Shown here: positions 19,100 to 27,270 of the stretch, piece by piece
Layout: every line of letters begins with the position of its first letter
Numbering within the stretch: position 1 is the stretch's first letter
Source: Nocardia thailandica NBRC 100428
Lineage (GTDB): Bacteria > Actinomycetota > Actinomycetes > Mycobacteriales > Mycobacteriaceae
DNA length: 42,898 bases
NCBI RefSeq assembly: GCF_000308795.1
Contig: NZ_BAGK01000228.1
Coordinates: 1-42,898, forward strand
Direction of reading: 5' to 3'
Notes under the pieces: model-generated
Databases searched by the model: none
Told to the model about the DNA's origin: nothing
The model's input: the letters and a program-made list of their open reading frames with translations, nothing else
Position numbers and translations under genes: made by a program

Positions 19100-19569
19100 G
19101 TACCGACCGAATAATCCTGGAACACGCGATCCGAGATGTCCCGCCCTTCGAAGTCCAGGCTCGAATCCTCGAGCTCATCGCCACGCGATTGCTCGTCGTT
19201 GCCCCGTACGGATGGCAGCGACTCGAGTTGCGATACACGAAGATCGGAGAGAACGACTTCGAGGGTTGCGATGTGTGGGTACATTTGGTATCGGGTTCAC
19301 TCCCCATCCCATGGAAGGCGACCGACGAAGTCGCGGATCTTTTCGATGACCTCAAGCACTATATGGCACACCCGCAACGAGGAACATGGCTGGAGGTCGA
19401 GTACACACAGCACTTCCCGAACCAGCATTCGATCAGATACCTTCGGGGCGCGGAGGAGCTCGAAGGGGTCGCCGCAGAGGATATCGTGCGCGAGCTGGAG
19501 ATCTATCCTCGCTCGGATGAATTTGTGCCGGAATGGATGACAAAACTACGTGACAGCTGTCATCAGTGA
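19096..19569 (+). CDS. Immunity-like protein, third member of the array
   Basis: 157 residues; ATG at 19096 overlaps the previous stop and has AGGAGG upstream inside the preceding gene. GWQRLELRYTKIGE, LFDDLKHYMAHPQRGTWLEVEY and VRELEIYPRSDEFVPEWM reproduce the family pattern seen at 17562 and 18671. The three genes give four copies of one domain in tandem, with low mutual identity. Translational coupling to 18671 implies joint expression. It has no adjacent toxin module of its own. Confidence 0.72.
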   Translation: MSTDRIILEHAIRDVPPFEVQARILELIATRLLVVAPYGWQRLELRYTKIGENDFEGCDVWVHLVSGSLPIPWKATDEVADLFDDLKHYMAHPQRGTWLEVEYTQHFPNQHSIRYLRGAEELEGVAAEDIVRELEIYPRSDEFVPEWMTKLRDSCHQ

Positions 19570-19690
19570 TCCGAGATCCGAGAAGTGGATGCCCATGTAC
19601 CAGGTCGATGGCGACGTGCGCGATTCCTCGAGACGTTGAGTGAGGCGCTGCGGCGCGACACTGTGCGACCTGCGATCCGATGGAGGAACA

Positions 19691-20245
19691 TTGCCCGACG
19701 GGGTGCGAACCCGAGAAGAGGCCGAGCTGGTGCTGGCCCGGGCCCTCGGCCCGGACCAGGTGTTCAGCATCCTGGAGAGCAGACACGGCTGGATCTGCCG
19801 GAAGATGCTGTCACCTCAGGAACAGAACCAGTGGGGATTGGGCCAGGGGGCCTACGTGATCAGCAAGGCGACGGGGGTGATCACGGAACATTCGAGCGCG
19901 GCACTCCCGGTGATCGCGGAGGAATTCGATCGGACGACGGAAGCGGGCCTGCCACCCCAGGGCTGTCAGATTCACCCCAGAGTCCCGCCGGAACCGACCT
20001 ACCCCAAGACGCGCCGGATCGAGCTGACCAGGATGTTCGAGGACCAGAGCAGGATCGGATACCGGGTCGCCCTGACGTTCCTCCAGTATCCGAACGAGCC
20101 GCCGATCTCCCAGCACATCGAGATCACCAAGAACCCGGTCCAGGTGACCCCCTCGGATCGGGTCGCGACCACGGTGACAGCCTGGGCACACCAGCGGAGC
20201 CGGGCGACCGGGATCTGGCCACAGACCGGGGTGATCGAGACCTGA
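19691..20245 (+). CDS. Second Imm35/YrhB-like immunity protein (orphan)
   Basis: 184 residues. TTG 19691 is chosen because LPDGVRTREEA aligns with MPQPVRTLEQA of the copy at 15179 and GGAGG lies four bases upstream; longer frames begin in unrelated sequence. ILESRHGWICRK, GLGQGAYVISKATGVITEHSS and RRIELTRMFEDQSRIGYRV align collinearly with the first copy. No deamidase-like domain precedes it: 19570-19690 holds only a short open stretch ending RDSSRR-stop. It is therefore an immunity gene that lost, or arrived without, its toxin. It may still block related papain-fold toxins. Confidence 0.75.
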   Translation: MPDGVRTREEAELVLARALGPDQVFSILESRHGWICRKMLSPQEQNQWGLGQGAYVISKATGVITEHSSAALPVIAEEFDRTTEAGLPPQGCQIHPRVPPEPTYPKTRRIELTRMFEDQSRIGYRVALTFLQYPNEPPISQHIEITKNPVQVTPSDRVATTVTAWAHQRSRATGIWPQTGVIET

Positions 20246-20627
20246 CCGACCCATCGCCAGTCACACCCGACAGAATCATAGGGGTCACGCATCCAGCTTC
20301 CGAACCACCCTGGACCGGGGGCTGGTCAACCTGTTCGCCCAGGAGCGGGGATTCAACCAACGGGAGTTCAAGATGCTGGAGGCAGCCATCGCCGACTGGG
20401 CGCGATCAGGCATCGGCAGGGAAGCTCAGATACGCTTCGAGACCGATCCACCCGGATCGACAACCCCGGAAATCGTGTCCGGCGAGGTACGACTGATCGA
20501 TGGCAACGGAAATGTCTACCGCCACCTACCAGTCTACTTCAGCAATCGTGGCGGAAATTCCTTCGAACGAAGAACCTATGGCATCGAACTCGGCGGCTTC
20601 AATGCCTACACAGGCGATCACACCTAG
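20235..20627 (+). pseudogene. Orphan C-terminal tail of a DNA/RNA non-specific endonuclease toxin
   Basis: An open stretch with no convincing start codon. From about 20292 it reads SSFRTTLDRGLVNLFAQERG, then FNQREFKMLEAAIADWARSG, and ends in a beta-rich region (EVRLIDGNGNVYRHLPVYFSN). NLFAQ...FN...LE..WA is the C-terminal half of Endonuclease_NS_2-type toxins. The catalytic GH-containing half and all delivery domains are missing. This is a displaced toxin cassette, able to act only after recombination onto a full-length toxin gene. An immunity-like gene starts 9 bases later. Confidence 0.6.
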
Positions 20628-20636
20628 GAGATTATC

Positions 20637-21041
20637 GTGACCGATATCGACGAGGCCGACGTCATTTCGGAGCTGGTGCGGGCAACCGGCGAGGCCGCCG
20701 CTGTCGCCTATCCGGATTGGACCTACGGAGTATCGACGAACGTTCAGCCGTCGCATGGAGTCGGCACATGGGGCGTCGCCGCCTACCGAGGCGACGAAGG
20801 AACCGATGTCGACCTATGGGACCATCGCGAAATCAGCCGACGGGTACGAATTCTGACCGACAAATTGTTTGTCGCACAGGGCTCGGAGTGGGCAGGCATG
20901 AGGTGCACCGTTGCCCGTTCGGGACGCTTTCGAATCGAGTACTCCTACGATATCGATGAAGCAATCAAATGGGCAAACCAGGCCTTCAGCGGGCTGACTT
21001 CCGAGCAGGTTGTCGAGAATCTTCGACCGCAGGGTTTCTGA
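20637..21041 (+). CDS. Immunity-like protein paired with the orphan endonuclease tail
   Basis: 134 residues, GTG start with AGGAG upstream. The layout recalls the other immunity-like proteins here: an N-terminal helix, YPDWTYGVSTNV, a helix (REISRRVRILTDKLF), GSEWAGMRCTVARSGRFRIEYSYD, and a C-terminal helical segment. That matches the YezG/DUF600 kind of nuclease-immunity fold in outline but lacks the closing P.W motif. The position, 9 bases behind the orphan nuclease tail, is the main evidence for function. Confidence 0.65.
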   Translation: MTDIDEADVISELVRATGEAAAVAYPDWTYGVSTNVQPSHGVGTWGVAAYRGDEGTDVDLWDHREISRRVRILTDKLFVAQGSEWAGMRCTVARSGRFRIEYSYDIDEAIKWANQAFSGLTSEQVVENLRPQGF

Positions 21042-21055
21042 TCGGCAGAGGAATC

Positions 21056-21694
21056 ATGTCAGCCGATACCGTCACAACAGCGCAGCTGATATGGAATAGT
21101 TTGACCGAAAGCGGTTCCGAACCTGCGATACGGCGACAGAACGGAAATCCTGACCAATATGAAGTGCTGACCGGCGTCGATGCACCGGCCGAGGTTGCGG
21201 CGTTGTGGTCGGTGTTGGGCGGTCGCGATATCCTCGGAATGAATCTCGAGGGCGCCCGATCCGCGGGTCGGCTGTGTGCCGCTCGCGCGGACGAGGCCGA
21301 GTCGAGCCGTCCTGGAACCCCGTACCCGGTGCTGGACGGTTCGGCCGACGGCGCGGTGCGGATGGTGTGGTGGGATCGTGGATGGTGTCCGTTGACGGCC
21401 ACGGCCGACAGTGCGATCGCGGTCGATACGCATCCCGGTGTGACAGGTCGGGTGGGCCAGGTCATCTACTGCGATTTCGAGGTGTACTCGGATCGCGAAG
21501 CCGTGTGGGATTGCGTCGCGGACTTCCTGGGCGACCTTCTCGTGGTCGTTTCCTCCGAAAGCCTGGCGGTAGAGGACGGATTCGCGCGCATTCCCAACCC
21601 GGAGGGGTGGGACATGAGCGTCATGGTGGCGGTGTTGGAGGTGGGGCGGGCGCGGCGGGACGGGCGCCCGGTTCCGCTGCTGTCCACTGCGTGA
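21056..21694 (+). CDS. SMI1/KNR4 (SUKH) family protein, likely immunity protein
   Basis: 212 residues from ATG 21056 (AGAGGA upstream); the earlier in-frame codons overlap the previous gene. PAEVAALWSVLGG, VRMVWWDRGWCPLTATADSAIAVDTHP and GRVGQVIYCDFE form the SUKH core, a superfamily rich in immunity proteins against nuclease and other toxins. An aromatic WWDRGW segment precedes the conserved VDTHP...GQVI strand as in family members. It sits 14 bases after the preceding immunity-like gene and closes the toxin island. No toxin matches it locally. Confidence 0.8.
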   Translation: MSADTVTTAQLIWNSLTESGSEPAIRRQNGNPDQYEVLTGVDAPAEVAALWSVLGGRDILGMNLEGARSAGRLCAARADEAESSRPGTPYPVLDGSADGAVRMVWWDRGWCPLTATADSAIAVDTHPGVTGRVGQVIYCDFEVYSDREAVWDCVADFLGDLLVVVSSESLAVEDGFARIPNPEGWDMSVMVAVLEVGRARRDGRPVPLLSTA

Positions 21695-21772
21695 CGAGAT
21701 TCGGGGTCGCGGACCGACAGGCGATCATCTGCGGGCCGACCATCGCGACTCCGGAGGGCCTAGGGTCGGGGA

Positions 21773-22483
21773 ATGTCTGAAGTCACGCTGACGAATTTGT
21801 TGGACGATGCGGCGCTGTTGTCGTTGGAGCATCAGCTGCATCTGTCCGAGGTCGCCGGGGAGCGGCCGTGGAGCGTCGATCTCCAGGGGGCGGGACGGTT
21901 TTCGTTCACGGGGGACCAGCCGATCGTCGCGGAGCGGCTGCATCTGCTCGGGTCGGCGGCGCCGGGGCCGCGGTCGTGGTTGTGGGCCTGGGCCAATCCG
22001 AGCGGGTATTCGGAGGAGGTGACGGGGCTGGCCCGGGCGGTGCGGGAGTTCGGGGTGCAGCACGGGATCGCGGAGTTGAGCGAACCGGAGGTGCCGTTCG
22101 ACGCGCTACCGGGGGCGCCGGAGGACCCGGCGCAGGTGGTGAGCATCTTCATGGACGCGGCGAAAGCTGTTTCTGGACTGTGGACTTCCTACAACGGGCC
22201 GGTCGGCGGCGGGACGCGCGCCGCGTTCGTGATCGAGCATCCGTCGTTCCGGCTGCCCGCGCCCGACGGGCCGAAGGTCGCGACGCTGCTCCAGCAGGGC
22301 ATCCAGGGGCTGGCGTTGTCCGATCATCGGCGGGCCCTGCACAGTTACGCGACCAAGCGCGGGCTGGGGGCGCAGTGGGACGCGGAGTGGACGCGGCTGA
22401 CCATCACGGGACCGCGGCTCGAAGCGACGGTCCTGTTCGACGAGTACGCCAGAGTGCAGCGGATCGACGCGCGGATGGGCTGA
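21773..22483 (+). CDS. DUF6882-type protein
   Basis: 236 residues. WLWAWANPSGYSEEVTGLARAVREFG around residue 70 is the signature stretch of DUF6882 proteins, soluble actinobacterial proteins of unknown function. A second half (about 120-236) contains GGGTRAAFVIEHPSF and a helical segment. No signal peptide or membrane segment is seen. It follows the immunity array, and an immunity or stress-related role is possible but unproven. The 168 bases after it hold only the promoter region of the next gene. Confidence 0.65.
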   Translation: MSEVTLTNLLDDAALLSLEHQLHLSEVAGERPWSVDLQGAGRFSFTGDQPIVAERLHLLGSAAPGPRSWLWAWANPSGYSEEVTGLARAVREFGVQHGIAELSEPEVPFDALPGAPEDPAQVVSIFMDAAKAVSGLWTSYNGPVGGGTRAAFVIEHPSFRLPAPDGPKVATLLQQGIQGLALSDHRRALHSYATKRGLGAQWDAEWTRLTITGPRLEATVLFDEYARVQRIDARMG

Positions 22484-22651
22484 GCGTCGGCCGATGCGGG
22501 GGCGGGGTTGCCGGGCGGGCGGGTCGGCGGTTAGCCTGGCCGCAATCCGATAGGCGCTCTCCAGGAAACACAGTCGCAGAGTGGGAGCCCCGCCTCAACG
22601 GGCGAGGAGTGGGCGGCGCGCTGAAGCACACCCATTTCCTGGAGGATTTCC

Positions 22652-23500
22652 ATGCACATCGGTCTCGGACTGCCCATCGCCGATCCCCGCTCGCTGCCCG
22701 ACTGGGCGCGGCGGGCCGACGCCGCCGGGTTCTCGACGCTCGGCCTGCTCGACCGCCTCGTCTACGACAATCCCGAACCGCTGGTCACGCTGGCCGCGCT
22801 GGCCGCAGTCACCGAACGCATCCGGTTGCAGACCGAGGTGCTCATCGCGCCCCTGCGCGACCCCGCCCTGCTCGCCAAACAGGCCGCGACACTGGACCTG
22901 ATGTCGGGCGGGCGGTTCGCGCTCGGCCTCGGCGTCGGCGGCCGGGCCGACGACCACGAGGCGAGCGGCACCGAACTCCGCACGCGCGGGCGACGCCTGG
23001 ACGAGCAGGTAGCCGTCATGCGGCGGCTCTGGTCCGGCGAGCCGGTCAGCGCGACGTGCGGGCCGATCGGTCCCACTCCCCTGACCGCGGGCGGTCCCGA
23101 GCTGCTCTTCGGCGGCTTCCAGCCGGCCGCCATCGATCGCGTCGGCCGTTGGGGCGGCGGCTTTCTCGCGGCGGCCGCGCCGTCCTGGGCGGGCGGCCTG
23201 TTCGACCTCGCGCGGCGGTCGTGGCGCGACCACGGCCGTCCGGGCGCCCCGCGCATCGTCGCCCAGCTCAACGCGGTCCTCGGGCCGCCCGCCCTGGTCG
23301 AGCAGGCCCGTTCCGCCATCCTCGACTACTACGCGTTCAGCGGCCGCGCCGACTACATGGCGGCCGGCCTGCTCACCACCGTGGACGAGATTCGCTCCGG
23401 GATGGACCAATTCGGGGAGCTCGGCGCCGACGAGGTCGTGCTGTACTGCTACGGGACCGACGCCGACCAGGTCGACCGGTTCGCCGACGCCCTGCTCTGA
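22652..23500 (+). CDS. LLM class flavin-dependent oxidoreductase
   Basis: 282-residue bacterial-luciferase-like TIM barrel: MHIGLGLPIADPRSLPDWARRADAAGFSTL, LAAVTERIRLQTEV, DLMSGGRFALGLGVGGRADDHEASG and ELLFGGFQPAAIDRVGRWGGGF are the expected family blocks. Such enzymes use FMN or F420; actinomycetes have many F420-dependent members, and the cofactor cannot be settled from sequence here. ATG has GGAGG about seven bases upstream. It is a single gene ending at a bidirectional terminator shared with the EspG operon. Confidence 0.88.
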   Translation: MHIGLGLPIADPRSLPDWARRADAAGFSTLGLLDRLVYDNPEPLVTLAALAAVTERIRLQTEVLIAPLRDPALLAKQAATLDLMSGGRFALGLGVGGRADDHEASGTELRTRGRRLDEQVAVMRRLWSGEPVSATCGPIGPTPLTAGGPELLFGGFQPAAIDRVGRWGGGFLAAAAPSWAGGLFDLARRSWRDHGRPGAPRIVAQLNAVLGPPALVEQARSAILDYYAFSGRADYMAAGLLTTVDEIRSGMDQFGELGADEVVLYCYGTDADQVDRFADALL

Positions 23501-23505
23501 GCTCG

Positions 23506-23545
23506 CCGGAAGGCCCCGTGTCGCGGCGCGAGCGGGGCCTTCCGG
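23506..23545. terminator. Bidirectional terminator hairpin
   Basis: Perfect 13-base arms (CCGGAAGGCCCCG at 23506-23518 and its complement at 23533-23545) enclose a 14-base loop. It lies exactly between the convergent luciferase-like gene and the EspG gene, so it can stop transcription from both sides. Confidence 0.8.
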
Positions 23546-23551
23546 TGGCGG

Positions 23552-24328
23552 TCAGTAGGGGCGGTAGGAGCCCGTGCGGACCTTGTTCGCGGTGCTCGCG
23601 AGGATCGAGGACAGGGTCTCGTGGATGCGGGTCGCCGTCGTCGGCTTGGCGATGAAGGTGTTCTCGCCGTAGAGGACGTAGCGGCCGTCGCCGGTGACGT
23701 CGTGCAGCTGGAAGTCGTCGCGGGCCTCGGTGTGGCGGTTGTCGACGCTGCCGTGCGCGTAGACGCCGATGTGGGTGAGGGTGTCGGTGGGTTTGGCGAG
23801 GAAGCACTCGAGCTGGTCGCGGGGGCTGGGGTTCCAGCGATCGCGGACCGGCGGTCGCGGTGCGGCCAGTTCGGAAGCGGTGACTCGGATTTCACGCCCC
23901 GAGCCCGCCGACACCCGGGGTAGTAGAGACAGGACCGCCGAGGCGAGGGTCTCGGGGGCGAGCAGGTAGAGGGTGATGTCGCCGGGGTGGTCCTCGTCTC
24001 CGGGAGCCTGGGTGGCCAGGGCGGCATAGGAGTCGCGGGTGCCGCCGTGCGCGCGGATGGTTCGCCTGCCCGCGGACGTCCCGGCGACCTCCACCCGGGC
24101 GTGCGGCGCCAGCAGCGCGGCCATCGCCTGGTCGAGACTGCTGTCGAACTGGGGCACCAGTGATTCGGCGGCCTTGCGCCGCAGGCGGGCGGTGTCGGCC
24201 TGGAATTCGGAAGTGTGCCGGTGATGTAGCGGATACGGCAGGACGTCGCGGCCTGCTGCCTCCCACAGAGTGCGGAACTCCAGGGCAGACAGGCGCCAGG
24301 TACGCCGGGGAGATCTGTTTCGTTCCAT
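23552..24328 (-). CDS. EspG-family type VII secretion chaperone
   Basis: 258 residues. The N-terminus RTWRLSALEFRTLWEAAGRDVLPYPL and the later GGTRDSYAALATQ and ITLYLLAPETLASAVLSLLP blocks fit the EspG family. These are cytosolic chaperones that bind the tip of PE-PPE heterodimers and target them to a particular ESX system. It is the last gene of a four-gene minus-strand operon, 12 bases after the PPE-like gene, which is its likely client. Length is close to mycobacterial EspG proteins. Confidence 0.85.
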   Translation of the reverse strand: MERNRSPRRTWRLSALEFRTLWEAAGRDVLPYPLHHRHTSEFQADTARLRRKAAESLVPQFDSSLDQAMAALLAPHARVEVAGTSAGRRTIRAHGGTRDSYAALATQAPGDEDHPGDITLYLLAPETLASAVLSLLPRVSAGSGREIRVTASELAAPRPPVRDRWNPSPRDQLECFLAKPTDTLTHIGVYAHGSVDNRHTEARDDFQLHDVTGDGRYVLYGENTFIAKPTTATRIHETLSSILASTANKVRTGSYRPY

Positions 24329-24340
24329 CGGGTTTCGCGC

Positions 24341-25684
24341 CTAGTCAGCTCCGATGACGGGCGGCACCGTCCTGGACGGATTGTCCAGACCGGTGAGCTC
24401 GTCGCCGTGTTCCTGGGTGATCAGGTAGTCGGGGATGCCCTTGGTCGACTCGTCGTCCTTGCCGCCGCCCTTGGCGCCGGGAGACATCATGCCGGGCATG
24501 CCGGAGCGACCTGCCGCGCCGGCGCCGCTGCCGGTCGCGCGGGACGCCGCCGCGGAATTCGCCGCCGTCGGCGAACCGCCGCCGGCGATCGAACGGCCAG
24601 GGCCGCCGGCGGAGGGGACTCCGGCGCCTGGTGTACCGGTGCCGGGCGAGCCGGAGCCGGGAGATCCTGTGCCGCTGGGGTATCCGGCGGGAGAACCGGA
24701 ACCCGGGGAGGAGGGGGTGGTCGCGGCCGGCGTGGTGGACTGCGGGGTGGTCGACTCGGGGGTCGTCGAGGTGTCCCCGGCCGTGGTCGTGTCGGTGGCG
24801 TCGTCGGTCGTCGTCGTGTCGCCCGCACCGGGGTTCTCGGTGGAGGCCGGGGTCGTTCCGGCGGGGTTGGTCGACGGGGCGGTGGTGCCGGGGGTCGACG
24901 CGTTCGGTGAGCCGGTGCCCGGACTCGGTGTGGTGCCCGGCGTCCCCGGCGTTCCGGGGCCGCCGCCGTCGTCGACCGTCTTGGGGATCGGGATCACCGG
25001 GACCTTCTCGTCCGACTCGTGAACCACCGGCGCGTAGACGGTGTTGAGGACCCGGACCGCCTCGGCCTTCGCGTTCGCCAGCGCCACATCGTCGTTCCGC
25101 CACCCGCGGCCGGTCACGAACGACCCGAGATTGTCCAGGCCGCTGCGATGCTCGGGCGCGTACGGCACCAGGCGCTTCGTCGGCTCCAGGCCGGTGCGCA
25201 GCTCGTCGAGCTTGTTCCCCGTGAGCGCCGCCGCGGTACTGACCTTCTTGCCGGTCTCGTCATACCCGGACACCGTCGCCGCGGCCGCGGCGGCCGCGGC
25301 GCCGCTCCACACATCCGGCGACGTGCCCCGCGCGATCTGCTTGCGGAACTCGTCGAGCGAACTCGTATTGCGCGTGGAGATCTCCTTCCACGCGCTGATC
25401 AGCGCCGCGACCGTGTCGAGATTGATCTGGTCGACCTTGGTGCGCAGCGTCGCGACATCGAACCGATCGAACTCGTCGGTGCCCTTGACCACCGGCTGGT
25501 GGTAGTCGCCGTCGAAACCGAGATCGCTCGCGTTCTTGCGGACGGTGTTGCGCTGGGTGTTGTACTGGTTCTGGATCTCGGCGATCTTCTCCGAGGTGAG
25601 GCCCTTGTCGCCGCTCCACGGGGACATGACGATGTCGGTGAGATTGCCGAAGAGGTCGAGACCTTCGATATTCGGGTAGGACAT
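24341..25684 (-). CDS. PPE-like type VII secreted protein with Thr/Pro/Ser-rich tail
   Basis: 447 residues. A helical N-domain (1-205) carries the WSGAAAAAAAATVSGYDE motif near residue 125, where a long helical hairpin is expected. A low-complexity Pro/Thr/Gly/Ser tail follows (TPGTPGTTPSPG, SPGSGSPGTG). A conserved end, KGIPDYLITQEHGDELTG, is typical of Nocardia PPE-like substrates. No signal peptide: export is expected through type VII with the small helical partner encoded immediately upstream and with EspG as chaperone. ATG abuts the stop of the upstream gene. Confidence 0.75.
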   Translation of the reverse strand: MSYPNIEGLDLFGNLTDIVMSPWSGDKGLTSEKIAEIQNQYNTQRNTVRKNASDLGFDGDYHQPVVKGTDEFDRFDVATLRTKVDQINLDTVAALISAWKEISTRNTSSLDEFRKQIARGTSPDVWSGAAAAAAAATVSGYDETGKKVSTAAALTGNKLDELRTGLEPTKRLVPYAPEHRSGLDNLGSFVTGRGWRNDDVALANAKAEAVRVLNTVYAPVVHESDEKVPVIPIPKTVDDGGGPGTPGTPGTTPSPGTGSPNASTPGTTAPSTNPAGTTPASTENPGAGDTTTTDDATDTTTAGDTSTTPESTTPQSTTPAATTPSSPGSGSPAGYPSGTGSPGSGSPGTGTPGAGVPSAGGPGRSIAGGGSPTAANSAAASRATGSGAGAAGRSGMPGMMSPGAKGGGKDDESTKGIPDYLITQEHGDELTGLDNPSRTVPPVIGAD

Positions 25685-26062
25685 CTACTGCACCTGCTCG
25701 GTGGTGTAGTCGAGGGCGTTGGCGTTCTCTATGTCCTTGCCGGTGATGCGTTTGAAGGAGATCTTGAAGACCTCTTGCAGTTGTTGGACGGCTTCGATGT
25801 CCTTCAGGATGACGCTGTCGATGGAATTGTCGCTGCCGGTTGCCTGCAGCAGGAACTTCTTCTCGAGGTCCTTGCCCATCTGGAAGTCGCCGAATCCGCT
25901 GACCGACTGAGTGCGTCGAGCGATGTCGCGAAGAAGACGCAGGTCGGTCAGCCGCTTATCGCAGGCGGTGAACATGTGGAAGGCCGCGGCCTCACTGTTC
26001 AGATAGATCTGCCCGGACTGCGCCTGGGCCAGCAGATTGCTGTAGGGAGCCGGTTCTGCCAT
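25685..26062 (-). CDS. Small helical type VII substrate (PE/ESX-like partner of the PPE-like protein)
   Basis: 125 residues from ATG 26062 (MAEPAPYSNLL). It is almost wholly helical, with no transmembrane segment and no clear WXG. Size, position directly before the PPE-like gene, and zero spacing suggest it forms the heterodimer partner that PE proteins supply in mycobacteria. TACDKRLTDLRLLRDIARR and VILKDIEAVQQLQEVFKISFKR are the two main helices. No canonical PE motif is present, so the role rests on gene order. Confidence 0.65.
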   Translation of the reverse strand: MAEPAPYSNLLAQAQSGQIYLNSEAAAFHMFTACDKRLTDLRLLRDIARRTQSVSGFGDFQMGKDLEKKFLLQATGSDNSIDSVILKDIEAVQQLQEVFKISFKRITGKDIENANALDYTTEQVQ

Positions 26063-26075
26063 GAGAACCCCTCCA

Positions 26076-26600
26076 CTACTTCGGAAAGGTCGGCACAAGC
26101 ACCGCGCCGACAGTCGCGAGGGTCTGGCACGGGTCACCCGGATTCTTGATCAGCGGCGAGCCGAGGACCTGGAGCTGGACGACACCTTGAGCGGCCGGGA
26201 AAACGGTGTCGCAGTCGAGCTTCTTCGACGCGCCTTCGACACGGAACTCCCGGCCTGCGCGTCCCGCGATCGTCACGTCCCGAAATTCGACATTGCCTGG
26301 CTTGGTCTCGAATTGGTCGACGCCCTTGTTCGTGGAGTAGACCGTCAGCGAGTAGTCGGGCCCGGTCCAACCACAAATCTCCCAGCCAGGTTGCGCAACA
26401 CCCCCCACACCCTTTTCCTCCGTCTTCGGATCCACCCCCGCCGCCGTCAGCGAGGCGTCCGGAATCTCCGTGCACGGGTTCCACAGCGCGGGCCCGGCCG
26501 CCGAGGTCGTCCCCTTCGCCGCCGGCTCCCCCGAACCGTCGCATCCGGCCGCGGTCATCGCGACACCCGCGATCACCAGCGCCGTCACTGCGCGCCTCAT
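26076..26600 (-). CDS. DUF3558 lipoprotein
   Basis: 174 residues from ATG 26600, with AAGGGG five bases upstream; an earlier GTG has no room for a ribosome site. The signal peptide MRRAVTALVIAGVAMTAAGC has a lipobox (TAAGC), so the mature protein is lipid-anchored on the outer face of the membrane. WNPCTEIPDASLTAAGVDP and GWEICGWTG are the DUF3558 core with paired cysteines. DUF3558 lipoproteins commonly precede PPE-like/EspG clusters in Nocardia. It is the promoter-proximal gene of the operon. Confidence 0.85.
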   Translation of the reverse strand: MRRAVTALVIAGVAMTAAGCDGSGEPAAKGTTSAAGPALWNPCTEIPDASLTAAGVDPKTEEKGVGGVAQPGWEICGWTGPDYSLTVYSTNKGVDQFETKPGNVEFRDVTIAGRAGREFRVEGASKKLDCDTVFPAAQGVVQLQVLGSPLIKNPGDPCQTLATVGAVLVPTFPK

Positions 26601-26757
26601 CCCCACCCCTTCCGTCAGGACACTGCCTTGACCTGGGACTTTAGCATGGTCATGGAGGCCGGACCGGACTGCTCGACTTGGGGCTTATCACTATTCCGAA
26701 GTGCGAGGAGGTGTAGCGCGACGCGCGGTTGTTCGCTAGGAGACGGCGGGCGAGGAC

Positions 26758-27087
26758 TCAGGAGAAGAGGTCGTCGGTCGCGTCGGCGGTGGCCGCGCGG
26801 GTCAGCCATTCGGTGAGCTGATCGAGGTCTCGGCACTCTTCGATGCGGGTTCGGATCGGGTCGGTCACCGGCAGTCCGCGCGCCGCGAGGACCCTGAGGA
26901 TGCTCAGCGCCACGCCCTCTTCCCGACCTTCTTCGCGGCCCTCGGCCACGTACTTCCTCGCGACGCGTCCCTGATACTCGTACGTCATGGTCGTCATCGC
27001 CTCCGAGTACCGGCTGGATTCCTCGGTCGATACCCCGTCGACCAGGTCATAGTACGTCCGGGCGTGCACCTCCTCCGTCGCCGTCAC
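26758..27087 (-). pseudogene. C-terminal remnant of a Rpn/PD-(D/E)XK transposase-like family protein
   Basis: 109 residues. ARTYYDLVDGV, TMTYEYQGRVARKYVAEGREEGREEG, ILRVLAARGLPV and IEECRDLDQLTEWLTRAATA match the C-terminal third of a widespread actinobacterial family of about 290 residues. That family carries an N-terminal nuclease-like domain, which is absent here. No upstream frame restores it, so the gene is truncated. It may still be translated. It marks an old insertion or deletion edge beside the type VII operon. Confidence 0.6.
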
Positions 27088-27270
27088 GGCGCGGTCCGGC
27101 CTCGCCCCGCATTGGGGCGTGTGGCCAGATGTGTTGGCCGAGAGGGTCTGTCAGCGCATGGTGACCGCGAGTCCGGGCAGAGGATGGTTCGCCACCGGTG
27201 CCCCTGGTGGCCTGATCGATCGGGCGGCATGGCGGGCTCTGCCGGGCGCCTGCGTATAGGTTGGGCAGAT

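Noticed and set aside
19585..20496. 303-codon frame overlapping the second Imm35 gene
   Set aside because: It mirrors the alternative frame of the first Imm35 gene and loses all pattern outside it; the Imm35 frame is the conserved one.
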